Shown here piece by piece: positions 11,601 to 23,600 of a stretch of DNA of 61,949 bases. Both the position numbers and the translations under genes were made by a program. The notes below the pieces were generated by a model. That model was not told the origin of the DNA. It saw nothing but the letters and a program-made list of their open reading frames with translations, and did not search any database. The stretch covers positions 91,662 through 153,610 of the forward strand of contig NW_003137827.1 in the NCBI RefSeq assembly GCF_000003605.2, read 5' to 3'. The stretch comes from Saccoglossus kowalevskii (lineage: Eukaryota > Hemichordata > Enteropneusta > Harrimaniidae). Every line of letters starts with the position of its first letter. Positions within the stretch are counted from its first letter, which is position 1.

Positions 11601-14600
11601 TGGGGAACATTGTACCTGGGATTGGTGAATAACAGACTAATGGGGACCCACAGTACTTGTAACTGACAGTAATGAGTAATCACAGCAATGAATAAAGTCA
11701 GCCCTTTAATGTGATAAAAAATTAGAATGAAACATAAATAAATCAAGTTAAGAGTTGATTTCTTATGTTTAATTGCTAAGATGGTGCGAGATTTGTTCAA
11801 TATTTAATATAAATACATGTTTAAAGCAAATTTTCGATCTAATATTTCACCTGTTCTCTGCAGTTGAACTCAAATTGCATTTATGAGTAATGATCTTATT
11901 ATCCTACTTTGCATGTCTTGCATCATACCTTTGTTTGTAGAATGTTACAAAATACACCATAAGATATGTTCGATGAATGTACTGTTTGGGAACGCATGTG
12001 GCTCTTTGTAGGTGAATTTATTATTGTAAGAAAATAACCTACACATTCAGGATCCAGGGTTGTGATTCCATCCAATATTTTGTGGTCAACGATAAATAAA
12101 CGTTTATTTGATATTGCTTCATCCAATGACATGTTATCCAGCAAGTGACCAATCATATCATTCGTTACACCGAAGCTGTTATGGATAAGACATATAGTTG
12201 TATTAGACATATAGCATATGTAGTAAACACGAGTGCTTGATATCAAAATAAGTTCCCTGGTTTTGTTAAATGTAATATATACACACAGTGAAACAATATA
12301 TTTCAACCTACTTTTCTGGGATTCCGGTACACAGCCGAATTTGATTCGGATTGCAGCCCATGAGTCTTTGTGCCCCGAAAAACCAATCTTGATTCCAAAA
12401 CTCCAAATTCTGTGATGTTATTAAAAAAAAATAGTATGATAGTTGACGTACTATTTCTTTGTTTGGGATTTGGGAGTGGATATAGAAGCAAAAATCTTAC
12501 CAAAGGTCTTTGTAAATGATCACCGAATATATTATGCACGTCTTCCAAGGCTTTCCATTCTGAAGAGACTATACCGTTCAAGAACGCAGTGAGTTTGCTT
12601 ATCACATTGAAAGCTAGAGCAGTCGACTACAGAAATAAACCAACATTATTAGCTGCATGGAATATTCATCCTAGAAAGGTAATGCGATGAAAAGTTATTC
12701 GAAAAGTCATATATATATATAAATAATAATAAAACAATACAAAATATTACCTTATACTGAAAGGAGAATTGTTCTGCCCGCGGTATTTTCGCCGCCTGTC
12801 GATCAAAACAAATCACAATGAATTATTTGACAGTGAACTTTGCAATATTCATTGTATACCCCTTCACGTTCACGAACCCTGTAATATGTTAAACAGTGTT
12901 GAAACCATTGTCATATGAAAGTTATTCCCCGGGACATTCATTCCTTTCGACTGGCTGAAGAAGGGATGACGTATTTTCCTTTTATTTGCCTTGTTTGTAC
13001 TACTTAAACCATACCTTAATAACAGCTCACTATCAAAGTGATATGTCCATGTAAAGAAAATTATAATTACCCGCGGCAGAATAAATGTAATTAATACAGC
13101 TCAGAATACAACCTACTATACTGTGTTGAATTGTGCATAATCAACGACTGGGAAATCCGTTGATAGTAAAACAAGTAAATTAATCATTAGACGTTTGTTA
13201 AATAATTACCACAATCGAATGCAATATTACATTGCTGAAATATGCGTTATCTTACAGATACGTCATCGAAATCAGCAATTACCAGCACAACAGTAATTTG
13301 AAACATATCACACACATTGTTTTGCCCTGAAAATTATTTCACAATCAAAACCATTAAGGGAGTTTTTTTTAGAACCACTTCATATGTTTGGCTTCATTGA
13401 TTGATAGGCAGCACAAAACTCGTAGTAAGCTTAAAGCTAAAATAATTTCTCCGATTTCCCTCAGTTCGCTATCACGATAACATATATTTCAGTAACAAGC
13501 ATTTATCATCACACAACAATATGTGTGTCGATAATATTCTCATGCAAATTGGTGCCCATGGGTTCTTTTTATAAATATGAAAACATGCGGTGGGGGTAAT
13601 GTACATATCATCACAAGAAATGTGCACGTAATTGAACCACTTCAAATATCATTAGTTCATGCAGTAGTTTTTCTACCATGCATTTGTCATATGCGATAAG
13701 TGTTGGATAACTACATTATAACTTGGGACATCAGTTATATTTATAGAGCATAACGTTTCACAAGCAGACCGTTTATGTGTATGATAACGTAAATTGATTC
13801 CACAAATTGTTAATAACTTGTTTTCGTGGTTATAACAAAATTCATATTTAGCTTTCCTCTGTATTTGAAATGCCTTTTCAGAACATAATATTAACTTATC
13901 TCAGCACTGAAACAGTAACGTACATGATATTTTAGTGTATTACATATGGCTAACTTTATGAAATATGAGATTGATGAAACTTTCGTTTTTTAAGTCCAGC
14001 TTGTACGATTAATACAGAATGCAAACAATATGAGAATTTCCTTCATAAATTCGTGAGAACTGTCTGTGACACCATTTGTACCTTCTCTATTGTGTTTGGT
14101 TGCCGCATAATATCATAAGAGAAAACTTGAGAATCGTGTTTGGAAAAATAGTCAGACTTAATGGCATGCATTGCCTCGACCTTCTTCAGAAAATATTCCA
14201 TGTCGAGTTATTAAAGTTCGGAATCATGTTTTGGCTTGAATAACTATTAATAAAATGACCTTGTTTGCATCACACAGTTTTCGCTTAAGGCGAGTCGTTC
14301 TCTACCCCAACTCATTTCTTTCCGAAAAAAATATATTCAGTCACTATTACTTGCGCTATTACTACTTGCGCCGTTTCCGTTGTGGTTAATACATCATTAT
14401 TACATCAGACGTACTGGTGTACTGTAGTAGCGTTCAGTGCATCTACTGCTACTTTACGCGGGAGAAAATTCTACGTAAACAACTTCTGGAGTCAGTCTAT
14501 CATTGGCGATCACACATTAACACTTAATTATTATTATGCAATAGTTAATGACGAGATGATTTCATACTGTTCACAGTGGACAGTTCATTGTTGTTCTTAT

Positions 14601-15088
14601 AATATAAATAATCTTACCGATGGCGGCAAACCTTCGTTTACAACTACAAACTGGTACTTATTCAGTTCACGGTCAAGTTCGTTTCGTCTCTGCTCAGGGT
14701 GTCCTGCAAATTGTGGCAGACTACTATCATACTTGTCGATTTTTAGATGACGTCTTGTGATCCATCGTTGAATCGGGAATGGGTACACCCTCTTTTGTAC
14801 CACGTCTTCAACATCGACGTAATCGACATACCAATGGTTACCCAGCCAAGAATCTCGCCATATTTCTATCGTAGCTATTCCACCGAAATTCGGCAAATCA
14901 TACACTTCGAGAGTGCTGGTATGATTGTGCTCGAAATCATTACTGCTACTGTCTAGCTCGATTGATTTCGACGCTTGTCCAGATTCGTTGTAGAGAATGA
15001 TATGAACATCTGCATCAGTACCAGAACCAACCAGGTTTCCAGTTTTAACCTTCACTATGTAGTCTGCCTTCTTCAGCGCGTTGCCCAT
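8637..15088 (-). CDS. LOX-A: PLAT lipoxygenase with one iron ligand replaced (H355Q)
   Basis: Twelve coding exons: 14618-15088, 12751-12795, 12501-12626, 12312-12409, 12043-12175, 11342-11440, 10733-10947, 10373-10632, 9969-10057, 9675-9854, 9231-9394, 8637-8751. Total 1995 nt, 664 codons plus stop, all phases consistent, GT/AG throughout; close to human 5-LOX (673-674 aa). Residues ~8-120 form the PLAT domain; the rest is the catalytic domain that adds O2 to polyunsaturated fatty acids. Start at MGNALKK; an AG acceptor (cag/GAAAGT) lies just 5' of the ATG, implying a non-coding upstream exon. Ligand positions: H350, Q355 (codon CAA, 'HECASQLLFTH'), H542 and N546 ('GHAAVN'), C-terminal I664. 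The loss at 355, equivalent to 5-LOX H372, suggests altered or absent activity, but the frame is fully open. Neighbour LOX-B is its tandem duplicate. Confidence 0.93.
10290..10310. repeat. (AAAC)n microsatellite
   Basis: Short run of five AAAC units in intron 8 of LOX-A. Confidence 0.9.
10733..10947 (-). CDS. LOX-A exon 7: first iron-ligand exon, His to Gln
   Basis: Encodes 'HECASQLLFTHLVLECF', then 'HRRLSASHPIFRLLEPH'. Compared with 'HECATHLLFTH' in LOX-B and 'HEPSTHLLCTH' in psiLOX-C, the second ligand histidine is CAA (Gln) and the preceding Thr is Ser. The rest of the helix is conserved, as are exon length (215 nt) and borders. Confidence 0.92.
11418..11680 (-). repeat. Minisatellite derived from the exon 6 acceptor border of LOX-A
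   Basis: About six units of 40-47 bp: the 'gaccaat/gactaat' core falls at 11419, 11463, 11504, 11551, 11595 and 11635. The first unit is the real 5' end of exon 6 with its splice acceptor; the others continue into intron 5. On the minus strand each resembles 'AG|GTATTATGTGCTCC..ATTGGTCTG', and some keep an intact AG (cag|GTACAATG near 11617). Short readings such as 'VLWVPISLLF' mimic the genuine 'VLCAPIGLFF'. LOX-B has only the single genuine border. Confidence 0.8.
14618..15088 (-). CDS. LOX-A exon 1: PLAT domain
   Basis: Exactly 157 codons, ending in phase 0 at CCATCG|GTAAGA. Beta-sandwich PLAT/C2-like sequence with 'GTDADVHIILYN', 'WRDSWLGNHWYVDYV' and 'FPIQRWITRR', followed by the conserved linker 'NKYQFVVVNEGLPPS'. 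In this family the PLAT domain mediates calcium-dependent membrane or partner binding. Confidence 0.93.
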
Positions 15089-15094
15089 ACTTTC

Positions 15095-17320
15095 CTGTAT
15101 GTAACGGTATATACAATTGCTTTTGATGCAATTCAAATGTGTGTTTTAGCATTCACCAATGTTGCTGATTGTCTATAGTAATTAAATTACAGATGCGAGC
15201 TCGTGGGCATTCGGGTTCCTAAACTTATGTGTTTTGTTTTGCTTCTATATTCGTACAGCGTTGACTACACAAATAGAACATATAAAAAAGCAATTTCAAA
15301 TTTTCAAACCACTAAGGCATTCATGATATTTAAATCAGCTTGGTTCTACAGTTGATGAAAGGGGTTCAATCTTAAATAGCTCCCAGAGTTTGTGCATTAA
15401 ATTTGAAGTATGGACACTATATAGGTGGCGTGTTTCTGAAGAAAAAAATTCGCCCTGATTGTTTGTATTGTGTTTCCAATGATGTCAGAAGTGTTAACTG
15501 CCAGAGTAGGCTTAATTACGTGGCACGTAACACTATGTTTAGCAAATTGTTAGCAAAAACACCCCATATTATTAACAATCTCGTTCTTTTGTAGATAAGT
15601 GTCGCAAGAACGAATTACAACACTAAGGTTCGAACTCCAACTGTTTTACCCGCAGTTATAATAATGTGTTTATAACTAGCACAGAAACGGACAGATTATT
15701 GTTTTGTAAAATGTTATTAATAGTATATTATATGCATATCATCGCCAAATCATAATTATTATTGTTGTACATCATTGCAAATTATGAAAAGCGTTCACGA
15801 ATGCTCTTTTGCACTTTTTACAGTAATTAGCATGTTTTCCTTGTGGCAGAGCCATGAAATGTTGAAAATGTGTGAAGCCAAGACTGTATACATATAAAAA
15901 ATATTTGTTAGTACTGCGAGGGCCCACGAGCATGAATAATGCCTCAAGGATACGCCTATAGTTGTCTTGAATGTTTTTGGTGTTATTAAACAATATTGTT
16001 GCAAAGCAAAGGGTGTTGATACTGTAAATCATATTATACATGTATTTGTTTTTGATCAGCGCTCTCTTCGATTAACATTTCACTGAACTTGTATGGGTTG
16101 TTTCACCAAAAAAATTTTGGATTTGTACTCAAAAAGTTCATGAAGTATCAAGTTTAATTGTAATTAAACACATTTCAATAATTAAGGATGGCGTATACCG
16201 TAGTATATTTCTACGAATGAATCCAGGCTATTTAGTTATCTATCTTCTAATTAAAATGCCATTATTTTATTTAGTATATTTAGAGAATGTTGTATGATAT
16301 ATAATCTAAATAAATGTGGAATAGTGAATAATGTTATTTTCGCCGTCAATTAATCATATCCTACTATATTTTTGTTTTCACATCAAATGAATCTAACGAT
16401 CCACATCGTGTTAGACCGTCAATTGCCAAGAAAGAGTTGTTTATGTTCTTCAGTTTTACAAAATATTACTTATTAAGAATTATATTAATTCGGATATTTC
16501 TTGTTTCAGATATCGACTAAAACGCGTGTGTGATACAGGAGTGTTTAGGGTGGGCGGTGGAACGATTGTTACAATTTTTCGAACATCAACTCTTACTAAC
16601 TTTACTAGTAGTTGGGGGTTTGGAATTTGCTACAATATTTGTTATATAAATAATAGGGTTGCTATAGATATCCCGAATTAATGATATATGCACTCCATTT
16701 ACGTTTTCAATTTCACGCCACACCTCAACTTTCGTCGAGAACCAACTGTCAGTTATCACAGTTATTTTTTAGTTATTTCAGCTCAATGACAGCGGGGCAT
16801 GAATCGCACTGTCTGGTCACGTGCATGTCAAAACATGCGCGCAATGGTTTATGGGAAATTAAACAATGCCCATGCAGCACTGGCTCGGAGATAAACGACA
16901 GAGAATAGCACTTCATGCTCCACAGGGTCAATCATTTCAGTCCTGAACGCAAATAAATCATTCCAATAAAGCCACAGGAGATTACTAAAAAATAAAACAA
17001 TAATGAGTATCGTTTTGCGTGAAACAGGTAATAAGAAAATCAAACATGAATAAATTATCGCGTTCCATATGTGTGTTGTCGACGACGATTATTAGAATAT
17101 AGCAAACAATAACCGTATACATTTGTTTTCATGAAATAACGTTCATTTGGTCGAGTATCAGGGTAATGACATCCCATGCTAAAAATAACATTATTATTTA
17201 ATCCTCAAAACGTAGGAATTTATGTTGAGCACTACGTAGCATGATGTTCTTGCTCATATTTGGCATTGTCTTTGTTCAGTTTATGTCACGTGAGAAAAAT
17301 TTATACCCGGTTTGTATGGG
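15095..17320. other. Non-coding 5' flank of LOX-A
   Basis: Must hold the 5' UTR exon(s) and promoter implied by the acceptor at 15095-15097, but I cannot place them. Only short open frames; AT-rich; nothing recognisable. Confidence 0.4.
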
Positions 17321-17324
17321 TTCA

Positions 17325-17700
17325 GTTTTATTTTTTGGTATTTTACATTTAACTACATGTCAATATGCCTCGATAACTGTGATTTGTCGTACTTAAACGT
17401 ACTATGCCCCCCAACAAGACGACAATTACTCACCTGTCAGCCTGGTAAAACAGAATCTAGTCTTTTATGTCAGTACAATCATCAAATATAAAGAAAACAG
17501 TGAAATTCACGCAATATTACTATTACGACGGTCTACTCACTGCAACAGTCTACCATGTAGATTGTTTAGCATTTTGAGACGGATTATTTTGATATTTTTA
17601 GATATTAGTAAATACTTAATTCCGTGTGATTTGCATTTTGCCCATTGGCCCTCAACCTACCGTGAATATATTTTCGATAGGGTTTTAACTAAAACACATT
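17325..17700 (+). repeat. Dispersed repeat, copy 1
   Basis: Ordered similarity to ~30160-30440: 'CAGTTT(T)A', 'ATGCC(T/A)CGATAAC(T/G)GTGATTT', 'GACAACAATTACTCACCTGT' and 'TTTTTAGATATTA'. The tail ('CCTCAACCTACC', 'GGTTTTAAC') also recurs at 34.2 kb. Unknown class. Confidence 0.5.
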
Positions 17701-17785
17701 TTAGCATTGTTTGTGTGCTTTTAAATATTATAAACAGGGTATTGCGTTGCAATCATCCATCAGGTTGTCAAGTACAAGGCTTAGG

Positions 17786-17950
17786 TTAAAGCGGGGAGTC
17801 GTCACCTGCGCATGCGTCAGATGGCCATAGCGTGTCATTGTTTACAACTAAGCGTTTACCCATGAGCCTTTGCATTTTTAGCGTGCGTTGTTGTCGTCCG
17901 CTTGGGACTAAATTCACGCGCGTGCGCAGGTGCCGCCCCACCCGCTTTAA
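17786..17950 (+). mobile_element. TTAA-flanked MITE family B, copy 1
   Basis: A 157-bp element with inverted ends (AGCGGGGAGTCGTCACC ... CCGCCCCACCCGCT) lies between TTAA at 17786-17789 and TTAA at 17947-17950. It shares 'TTTAC(CC)ATGAGCCTTTGC' and the 'CTGCGCATGCG' arms with copies at 31.2, 33.7 and 34.9 kb. The TTAA duplication fits piggyBac- or Kolobok-type elements. No coding capacity. Confidence 0.85.
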
Positions 17951-19400
17951 ATATGTGAAAACGATATTACTGAGAAATATGGATTGTATGACATTTCAGA
18001 TTGTGGTTATAGCTGGATACTGACTGGTTTTACCATTTCCCAGCTACCAAAGCAACTCAGATTTGAAAAGGGAATAACCTATTATACAACGTGGCATAGT
18101 TTGCATGCCCTTAACCAGGGGGTTCAGGGGGTTCGGACAACCCCCCCCCCCCATGCGCGCTCGAAGGTCCGTCTTTTTTTAATGCACAATATTTTTTAAA
18201 AGGCGGACTAATTTGAATCACCAGCGGCGCTGGAAGTCCTAGAAAAATTGATCACTTTGTCATAGAATAAAGATGAACCCTGCCGTTTACAGTTAGGTAT
18301 TCCCGAGTCCGTATTATACTGGTAAAGACGCGGCACGCGTAAAAACAACTTTCACGCCATGAAAGTGGTGGAACGCAGTGAACCACGCCCCGGTACGCGA
18401 CACTCTTCCAGTCAAAAAAGTGACACCTGGCTGTTACTATGGTAAACGGCGCCCGGAAATCTCACTTGGCGGCATGTGGATGACGGCGACCAACTGCCTG
18501 CCACTGGACATGACGTGGTTTCCCCCATTTCTAAGAGGCAAAACACTTAAAACACAAGAGCCTTGTAAAGCATCAAGTTTTCGTGTCGGTGGTCAGGTAC
18601 AAATATTGTCTGAAGCAGTCATGTAATATGTAAGTGTCTCTGCTTTTTCCTTTGAAATCCTCTCAAAAACGCAGGAAATGCCATTTCAGAAAGTTCAATT
18701 TTCAAAATTTTTCATTGGTCCCTCAGAGAGTGATAAGAACCCCCCTCCCCCCGAAGAAAAATAATGGCTACGGGCATTGTTTGGCACAAATCATGCACAC
18801 CCAAAATATAATGGAGGGTCCTATTTGAGTTTGAGAAAAGTCCATATATATGAATCATCGAAAAGTGAGGTAAATTCTAACTCTACCAATTTCAACAATG
18901 CCTAATTACAGGTCTCCAGTGATAATAAATGTGAAGGAAGAGTGTGTAAAACTACGTTCATTACCTACTTTCATAGGCGGCAGAAATCGAGTTAGGTTAC
19001 ACAAACTATATTCAAACTAATAAAAAATTAATCCAGTATAATCTGTTGTAGTAATTAAAGGTAACAGTCCATACGAGCGTGGACGAATAGTTCCGGTCCA
19101 ATGTTCAATGTTATTTTCAGATGGTTCGATGTTCAGACGGTCTTATTTTCAGGTGGTTCGATGTTCAGAAGGTCTAATGTTCTGGATTTCGTTAGGGAAG
19201 AGTCGGCTATGCCTAGAACATTTTATAACGTTTGTAATTGTAAATTGTCAAGAGATTTTCTGTCGTAATTTATTCAGGTATTTACCCCTAGCTGCTTATT
19301 AAACAATTGGAGTTAATGCGAATGTATTTACAAGATTGTGCTTGATTGGCTAAAAACTAACAGTCAGACCAATCAGAGAGCAGCTTTGTTTTTTTCGACG
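17951..19400. other. Non-coding; GC-rich patch and short tandem repeat
   Basis: No gene supported. Holds a poly-C run (~18139-18152), a locally GC-rich segment (~18290-18520) bounded by GCCGTTTAC/GTAAACGGC inverted blocks, and a two-copy 32-bp tandem repeat at 19111-19175 ('TTATTTTCAG(A/G)TGGTTCG'). Confidence 0.5.
19340..19385. repeat. Inverted copy of the CCAAT-type palindrome near 6.8 kb
   Basis: The reverse complement reads TGATTGGTCTGACTGTTAG...AGCCAATCA, matching 6785-6832 (TGATTGGCCTGACTGTTAG...AGCCAATCA). The two copies lie in opposite orientation 3' of LOX-B and LOX-A. Confidence 0.6.
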
Positions 19401-19539
19401 TATCGAATTATGCCTTGTATATATGCTTAAACTAAACAGGAGTTAATTAGTACCCCATGCCACACAATCACAATTCACTTACACGAATACAAATCATGCA
19501 ATAAATTACAATCTAAGCATAATGCATTATTACCATTTA

Positions 19540-20370
19540 CTTTATATTGTTTGTAAGTGATTACAGACCGAATAATACAATAGGATGTAAATAATATGTA
19601 AATATCAAGAAACAAAAAAACAAATTGGTAATACAGCTATACAATCCCAGAAGACGTAGCTTTTCTTCACACGAATGCTGGAATCAAATCAGCAGTCTGA
19701 ATCTAATCATAGACGTTAAATGTCAGTTATTGCCTATAAGCGAATCCTTATCTAGGAAATATGTTGTAAATTTATTAAGATACCACACAAAGGCATGTAA
19801 GAGGGCTCTCCAATTTCTTGAAATGACATCGTTTTCATTCACACACATTCTATAATCAATTCTCAGTTAATAAATCAGAATTCCAAATTAATGCTAGTTA
19901 TTATATTCATATTATTAATAAAAGGTCATTAACTTATCAGTATGTTGTAAATTATACCCAAAGGCAAACATGTTTGTAATATGGTTTTCTTGCCCACTGC
20001 CCCAATTGAACGTACCTTCATTTACACAAATGCTATAATATATTCAGATGTTACAATCTAGAAAGAACAAATTAATGTAAGTTACATTCATACTATTGCT
20101 AACTGATTAATACGTTGTAAATCATGTTATATAAATGTAATATAAACTAAAATAAAAACTACACAAAGACAAACATATTTCTAACATGGCTATAATATTA
20201 CCCCAAAATGGCTTTTTGGTCCACAATTGACACAAATGTTATACTCCACTCAACAATAAGTATCTAAACAAATGCTAATAATGCTGGTCATTTTATTCGT
20301 AATATTTATAATATGTCACTAATAATAATGTTTTGTGAATTCTATGTTAATGTTTTTACTTAGTGACAGA
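19540..20370. repeat. Diverged ~175-bp AT-rich tandem array downstream of LOX-B
   Basis: Same unit as at 7.4-8.6 kb: 'TCATTAACTTATCAGTATGT', 'TGTAAATTATA' and 'CAAAGACAAACATATTTCTAACA' recur near 19550, 19915, 20090 and 20300. Positional conservation relative to LOX-A supports a tandem duplication that included flanking DNA. Confidence 0.55.
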
Positions 20371-20646
20371 CATACTGCTAACACAGCTCACTATACCAAA
20401 CAAAATTCACTTTCATCGCGAATAGTATAAATTCAGAACATGAAACTTTAAATATCAGCAAAACTACTTTATATAACTATGGTTTTGCTTACTGGTCAAT
20501 TTGAAACGGAAAACTACTTGTTAAATCACATTCTGTCTTAAAATATTTTGAAGGAGACATACCTCGGCATTGAATATAAATTATTTAATTAATATTGGTT
20601 GAAAATTAAGATCAAAGTCGTCCACAATTCACAGCCTATTGGCATA

Positions 20647-23600
20647 TTAAATTGATATTGCATTGGGCAGTCCAGATGGATGCAGATATGGATACTCTGC
20701 TTTACGTTCTCCATTTTTGGTGTCTATAACCTTCCCTATTTCTTTCAAAGTTTTTCTGAATCTGAAATAAAGTAATTCAAGTATTATAAAAACATCCCCT
20801 TTTTCGAAGGCCAACTAACAATTTGACGAAAGGCTAAACCCTAGTTTTGTTATTTTTGTTATTATATCCAATTGATGATGTAATATTTGAACCAAGATAT
20901 CATACATTTCATTAATTTCATTGTGATAAAAAAACAAAATACTTACTCTTGTAATGCAGGAATACTGATTGGATCTGCCTGGAATAATTCACTGAAATCA
21001 CCCAGCGATGTTGTACCATGGCTGCTCAGCGTTTTTGACAACACGGCTGCTTCTAAAGCCAAATCTTTTGACGGTAAATGTTGTAAGATGTCAGCTTCCG
21101 TCAACTCAATCTGAATGTATGCATATATATATATAAATATATTAAATAGAGTTATGTTGTTCAGATGCGAATATATAATGTAAATGACTCCACTAATGCC
21201 TGTCACGTATATTATATTTTCAATTACATAATAGTAACCAAAGTGTGGCAACGTTGATGTATGATCGAAACTTCTTCTAAGCTGGTCACGTGTACGTAAA
21301 TGTGCATTAAATAATAATTGGATCAGTAGTGTGTTTAACAAACGTAAGCTAATTGCATAGTACCATTATTCATAATACTATTCATAATAGTTCGTGAGTT
21401 GGAAGGGGTCTGAACCAGGTGATTTTCTTATGTATATAAAGCAACTGACCATCATTAGTCTCATTGCACACTCACACGTGGCGTTTTTATATATAAATAC
21501 ACACTAGACGCAAATTTTGATGCTAGGATCTCGTTGAGAACGAGAACGAGAGCGCCACGTGACGTGTTTTGCCTCCCAAATAAGCTTCCTTTGTTTTCTC
21601 ATCACATCATTGCGTCTACCGCTCGTTTGAAAAGTAGACGCGATGCTAGAAAGAATGAAGCATTTATTGAAGACAAAAAAAAACATCACGTGGTTTTCAC
21701 TAGTGATTAGATTCATTTTAATTATTTAGATTACCTGAGCCGATTTAGGTGGTTGTCCGCGGAGAAATAGGGGGTATCTTAAAGGAGAGGCATATTCATC
21801 ATACTGGTTGAAATTGACAGCAGCATGTCCCACACTACAGATAAATATAGTAGTTGTGATGACTTCTATGACTTCATTGGTGTTCGTAAATTGGTCACCA
21901 GTAATTGGAATACCCTTAAAAATAAACAATGAAAGCATTGAAGTCAATTAGCATAATATAGAAGGGCGATGCCAACAAAGCTGTATACTGAATTCGATCA
22001 ACTAACACAGTACATATTCAGTTCCTACCTTTATACCAAATCCCAGAGGAGCTGGTGTGACTAATTCCTTTATCCAGTCTTGTATTTCCCAGTCATTTGT
22101 TAGTTTCTCAGGTTCATCTAAGTATATGACCAAAACAAAATTGAATTCACATTTACAGAATTACTTACCATTTAACATTGTTATAAATATGTCTCACGTT
22201 CTATGAACATCATTCTTAAAATATAACTTAATTTCAATATCCGTATTGGTATAATCAGCCAATCAATAAGAAATAATCGACAAAATACTTGGATCGGAAG
22301 TTTATAACAATTACAATATACCAAACAAATATCAATTTATTTTTTTCAACATTTCATTATCACGATTAAGCTGATATAGTAATAAAACAGAATAGAAAGT
22401 TAGTTGACAGATTTCGAAATCCTTAACACTAAGCGCTGCTTCCTAATACATATTACAAAAATATTGATATCCTATTCACCACTGTTTTGAATAATGAATC
22501 AATTACCGTAATGTCCCTGTACAATTGTAGTAACATATGCCTTGATAGCAGTATATGTTAACATTGCGTCATCGCGATAAGGATAGTTAAATATCACTTC
22601 TTGGTTCTCAACGCCTCGTGCTTCCATGTCTTTTGGCAATGTGCCATTTACATCGAACCGCCATTCCTTCCATGAACGAAGTAGTATTTTGAAGGCCACG
22701 TCTCTACCACCTGTCATCATGTTGTCCAATGCGCTTCCCGGGTCCAAAAGCACCGGCGTAGCAAGGCTGTAGTGCAAAATGTGTATTGGACAAATTTTCT
22801 GTTAGTTTGACAAGTAAAAGCTCGAAATAGACAAAGGCAATTTCACATACATGCGCAATACATACATACATACTTACTGAGTTATTGTTATCATGAATTG
22901 AAAATGCGGCTCCAGGAGTCGAAATATGGGATGAGAAGCCGATAACCGTCTATGACTTGCCACACAGAAACACTCCATGACCACGTGAGTGAAAAGCAAA
23001 TGGGTGGCACATTCATGAATACAGGCATCAGCATTATTGAAATACATTTTTGCCAGCATCCAGGTGTATGGCGCATTAGTGGGTAGAAAAACCTGAAAGT
23101 GAAATATTACATATTCGATTACATTTGATCCATTAACTCCACTAGGTTATGTTTCCGATAGCGTTGATTTGTTTGTTTGTTTGTTTGTCTGTCAGTGTGT
23201 ATGTCTTCTTTTAGCACCATTACGTAAGATTTGTGAAATTTTGGTGATGATATGGAGCATACACGAATTGTGTGAATGATCATTATCAGATTTGTCCATT
23301 TTAGAAAAACTGACAGTAAAATAACTATTAAACGTGGCCAGATCTGGGAGAAACGTTTTTGCATTTAACTTTTTAAGTAATAATGATATGAACAAAATTC
23401 CAAATGCTGTGTATATGTTATCACAATCAAGGTGACCAATGATGTAGATAAATGAATGAATAACACAATAATCTTAGATGTAAATCACGATATATTGGAA
23501 AACAAGCTGCTTGGTCTGCGATGTTCGAGTGCTTGCTAGTTACATTTGAGTAGCATGAAAGTGTTGGTGACGGTGAAAGATAACATTTTCACTGCCATTT

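Noticed and set aside
11403-11800. Two open frames as small genes
   Set aside because: They read through the exon 6-derived intronic repeats; no start context or separate homology.
14382-15178. Plus-strand frames opposite the PLAT exon of LOX-A
   Set aside because: Antisense shadows; the minus strand holds the PLAT domain and valid splice sites.
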